Assembly: GCA_020051695.1 (NCBI GenBank)
Contig: JAGVQM010000017.1
Coordinates: 37,978-101,977 of the forward strand
Source of the DNA: Candidatus Zixiibacteriota bacterium
GTDB taxonomy: Bacteria; Zixibacteria; MSB-5A5; WJJR01; JAJRUJ01
Direction of reading: 5' to 3'
Length of the DNA stretch: 64,000 nt
In this document: positions 62,112 to 64,000 of the stretch, piece after piece
How positions within the stretch are numbered: the first letter of the stretch is position 1
How the letters are laid out: the number at the start of each line of letters is the position of its first letter
Position numbers and translations under genes: made by a program
The notes under the pieces: generated by a model
The model's database searches: none
Told to the model about the DNA's origin: nothing
Seen by the model: only the letters and a program-made list of their open reading frames with translations

Positions 62112-63956
62112 ATGCGAGTTAATTCCAGCGTGTTGATTACTGTCCGTCTGATCATCGGTGTGATTTCGGTACTAGTCATAATGGGTGCCGGCCCATTGGC
62201 CCAGGCCCAGGCGCCCTCGCCGCTGCCCGGCATATGCGGCTTCATCGCCGGCGGCGACAACCGCAGCCCCGCGGCCTGCGTGCAGGTTTGGGACTCCTAT
62301 CCCGCCGGGGTGATCCTCGGCGAGGAATGTATCGGTCCCGATGGGTCGTTTTGTGTGGAAGTTCCCGAGGGGGAATATGACCTTCGGCTTGTTGCCCCGG
62401 GTTACTGCGCCGTTGTAGAGTACGGTGTTGCCAGTCCGGCAACACTCCCGGTTATGGCTATGCAGCAGGTACCCGTGCCGAAGATTACCCCGTATATCGC
62501 CGATTACTGGGGGACGAATACCACGCATTACGGCGGCCCGGTAATGCCGGGGGACGTCATTGTGGCGTATGATCCCGACGGGGTGGCCTGCGGTGTCGCC
62601 CAGGTCAAGTATGAAGGTATGTATGTCATTCATGTGTACGGCGACGACCGGGGGACCACGCCGGATATTGATGAAGGTGCGGTCAACCGTGATGAAATAA
62701 CTTTCTGTCTGAATTGCAACTGCCCGCTGGCGGCGGAAAATCTCTGGTATAATCAGGCATTTTACGAGGAAGACCTGGCCTTTGACTGTGTCGTCAAACA
62801 ACCCATTCCGTTATGTGCGCCGTGGATATTGATGTCGTTCAATGTCGCGGTCGAAAACCCGGCGCGTGCGGCGGTGCTTGGTTCAATCGACGGCCGTTAT
62901 CGGCAGGTGATTAGTTCCACGTGTGCCGACGGTGCAATTTCCTGGGATACGGCCCGCCCGCCGTCACTCAACGACCTCACGGAAATGGACCATGCCCACG
63001 CCTATTGGCTGTATACCGCTGCCGTGGGGGATACGCTGTGGATTACCGGGCTGCCGGTCCCGCCGGAGACACCGCTTGAACTATGTCCGGGGTGGAACGC
63101 GATTTCCTATTTGCCGAGTGCGCCCGATGCTCTGCAGCATGCCTGGTTGTCTATCGCAGGCATGTACACGTTTGCCTACGGGTACGAATGCGACGGGGGC
63201 GCACGGACGTTTGATGTGTTTCGTCCCCCCGATCTGAATGATCTGACCTGCCTGCGTCCCGGCCATGGGTATTGGGTGGCGATGAGTAGTGCAGCCGTGC
63301 TGACGTATCCGTATGGCGGATATTCCTGTGCGCCGCCGCCGTCCTATACTGCCCGTGCAGTCAATGTGGCCGGTGCGGTGACACCCACACGTTGGGTGTG
63401 TGATTTCTGGTCGCCCGGCGGCCCGGACGGTCCTGCTCCCGGTTCGATCCTGACTGTCCGCGATGAGCAGGATGTTATTTGCGGCCAGGCGTTGGTCGGG
63501 GATGACGGCGCATTTATGGTGCATGTGTATGGTGATGACGCCACGACGCCCGCCGATGAAGGGGCGGTAGAGGGTTCGCCGCTCAGTTTCGAGGGCCAAG
63601 AAATTTATTACGCGGTCAGCAAAGGTCCGTACTGGATGCAGAACAACTCCATCGAAATTGTCCTGACCGCAGGCGGCAGCAGTGCGCCGCTTCCTGCCAG
63701 ACATGAGCTGTTGCAGAATTATCCCAACCCGTTCAATGCGCAGACCGTGATTGGTTTTACCTTGCCCGTGGCTTCCTCGTGGACGTTGTCGATCTACGAT
63801 ATCCTCGGCCGACAGGTGGACAACTTCGCCGGACAGGCGGCCGCGGGGCCGGTTGCGGTCACCTGGAATGCCGAGGACAAGGCCTCCGGGATGTATTTTT
63901 ACCGGCTGAACGCAGGTGAGTTTGCCCAGGTCAAAAAAATGACGCTGATGAAATAG
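62112..63956 (+). CDS. Secreted protein with duplicated domains and sorting domain
   Basis: 614 residues from ATG 62112 (GGAGG at 62101-62105; GTG 62106 is too close to it). After a signal peptide ending near AQAQA comes a carboxypeptidase-regulatory-like domain (about 40-115; GEYDLRLVAPGYC). Two internal duplications are visible. A module with P.(T/P)..IADYW or VCDFWSPG, GDV or GSIL, a C-G-(V/Q)-A segment, and (I/M)VHVYGDD...TTP occurs at about 120-195 and 415-490. A CPGWN.ISYLPS...HGYWV unit is paired with APWILMSFNVA...HAYWLY (about 230-400). The end has NYPNPFNAQTVIGFTLP, YDILGRQV, GMYFYRLNAG and KMTLMK, a T9SS type A-like sorting domain. The function is unknown. The terminator, if present, lies beyond the window. 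Confidence 0.8.
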   Translation: MRVNSSVLITVRLIIGVISVLVIMGAGPLAQAQAPSPLPGICGFIAGGDNRSPAACVQVWDSYPAGVILGEECIGPDGSFCVEVPEGEYDLRLVAPGYCAVVEYGVASPATLPVMAMQQVPVPKITPYIADYWGTNTTHYGGPVMPGDVIVAYDPDGVACGVAQVKYEGMYVIHVYGDDRGTTPDIDEGAVNRDEITFCLNCNCPLAAENLWYNQAFYEEDLAFDCVVKQPIPLCAPWILMSFNVAVENPARAAVLGSIDGRYRQVISSTCADGAISWDTARPPSLNDLTEMDHAHAYWLYTAAVGDTLWITGLPVPPETPLELCPGWNAISYLPSAPDALQHAWLSIAGMYTFAYGYECDGGARTFDVFRPPDLNDLTCLRPGHGYWVAMSSAAVLTYPYGGYSCAPPPSYTARAVNVAGAVTPTRWVCDFWSPGGPDGPAPGSILTVRDEQDVICGQALVGDDGAFMVHVYGDDATTPADEGAVEGSPLSFEGQEIYYAVSKGPYWMQNNSIEIVLTAGGSSAPLPARHELLQNYPNPFNAQTVIGFTLPVASSWTLSIYDILGRQVDNFAGQAAAGPVAVTWNAEDKASGMYFYRLNAGEFAQVKKMTLMK

Positions 63957-64000
63957 ACCCGATCGCCGGTTTGAACCCAACAAAAAAGCGCCCCGCCAAT

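Noticed and set aside
61832..62136. Two overlapping plus-strand frames of about 95 codons before the last gene
   Set aside because: Both run over the GGAGG site and start of the real gene, have no ribosome site and show no domain or signal pattern.

Overview
The window looks like a chromosomal piece of an uncultivated bacterium of the FCB group. The best guess, made from signature motifs and not from a search, is a Zixibacteria- or KSB1-like lineage. The reasons are: many secreted proteins ending in a NYPNPFN...YDILGR...G(L/I)YFYR...K(M/L)VL(L/M)K type C-terminal sorting domain (T9SS type A-like); three proteins ending in paired dockerin-like GD.N.D....LD....(N/F)..(F/L).YR repeats; PKD-rich giant proteins; and strong Shine-Dalgarno sites (GGAGG). 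The DNA is moderately GC-rich throughout, with more AT-rich spacers. I see no insertion sequence, phage gene, integrase or CRISPR array.

Layout. 1-3316: end of a TonB-dependent receptor, a sodium:solute symporter and a dockerin-tailed secreted protein. 3407-8204 (minus): a large secreted sorting-domain protein and an S9 prolyl-oligopeptidase-like lipoprotein. 8370-12145 (plus): a three-gene unit of a secreted G-N-D-x-Y repeat protein, a DUF6599-like protein and a Tat-exported DUF362 protein. 12167-13849 (minus): overlapping exosortase, small membrane protein and nuclease-like lipoprotein genes, divergent from a PAS histidine kinase (13916-15817). A tRNA-Leu(CAA) follows at 15912-15997.

16103-25376 (minus) is the energy-metabolism core: qmoA-qmoB-qmoC-dsrJ-dsrO-dsrP, closely followed by a histidine kinase and a receiver-only response regulator. 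QmoABC normally links the quinone pool to APS reductase, while DsrJOP normally forms the periplasmic/membrane half of DsrMKJOP. Here the two are contiguous without dsrM or dsrK, which suggests a hybrid transmembrane complex in which QmoC takes the place of DsrMK. This is the most interesting system in the window.

26146-43423 is a secretome region: a 14-PKD protein with a four-cysteine signature, a beta-helix protein, a PEP-CTERM protein (a probable substrate of the exosortase), a WXXGXW-repeat protein, a paralogue of the 3.4-6.0 kb protein, and a 1894-residue glycosidase-like/FN3-like/PKD protein. 43690-47135 holds two overlapping genes for exported TldD-family proteins; the first keeps all three zinc ligands and the second has lost all three, like a secreted TldD/TldE pair. 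47176-53281 holds an EamA transporter, a beta-propeller protein with a dockerin-like tail, and a trimeric-adhesin-head-like repeat protein that starts at TTG.

53505-58068 is a complete livKHMGF-type ABC transporter operon behind a near-consensus promoter, followed by a POT peptide transporter. 59545-61618 is a broken secreted-protein gene (no 5' part, one frameshift, one in-frame stop), and 62112-63956 is one more sorting-domain protein. Overall the cell appears to import peptides and amino acids, export many adhesive or enzymatic surface proteins through at least three types of C-terminal signal, and respire anaerobically with sulfur-metabolism-type electron carriers.
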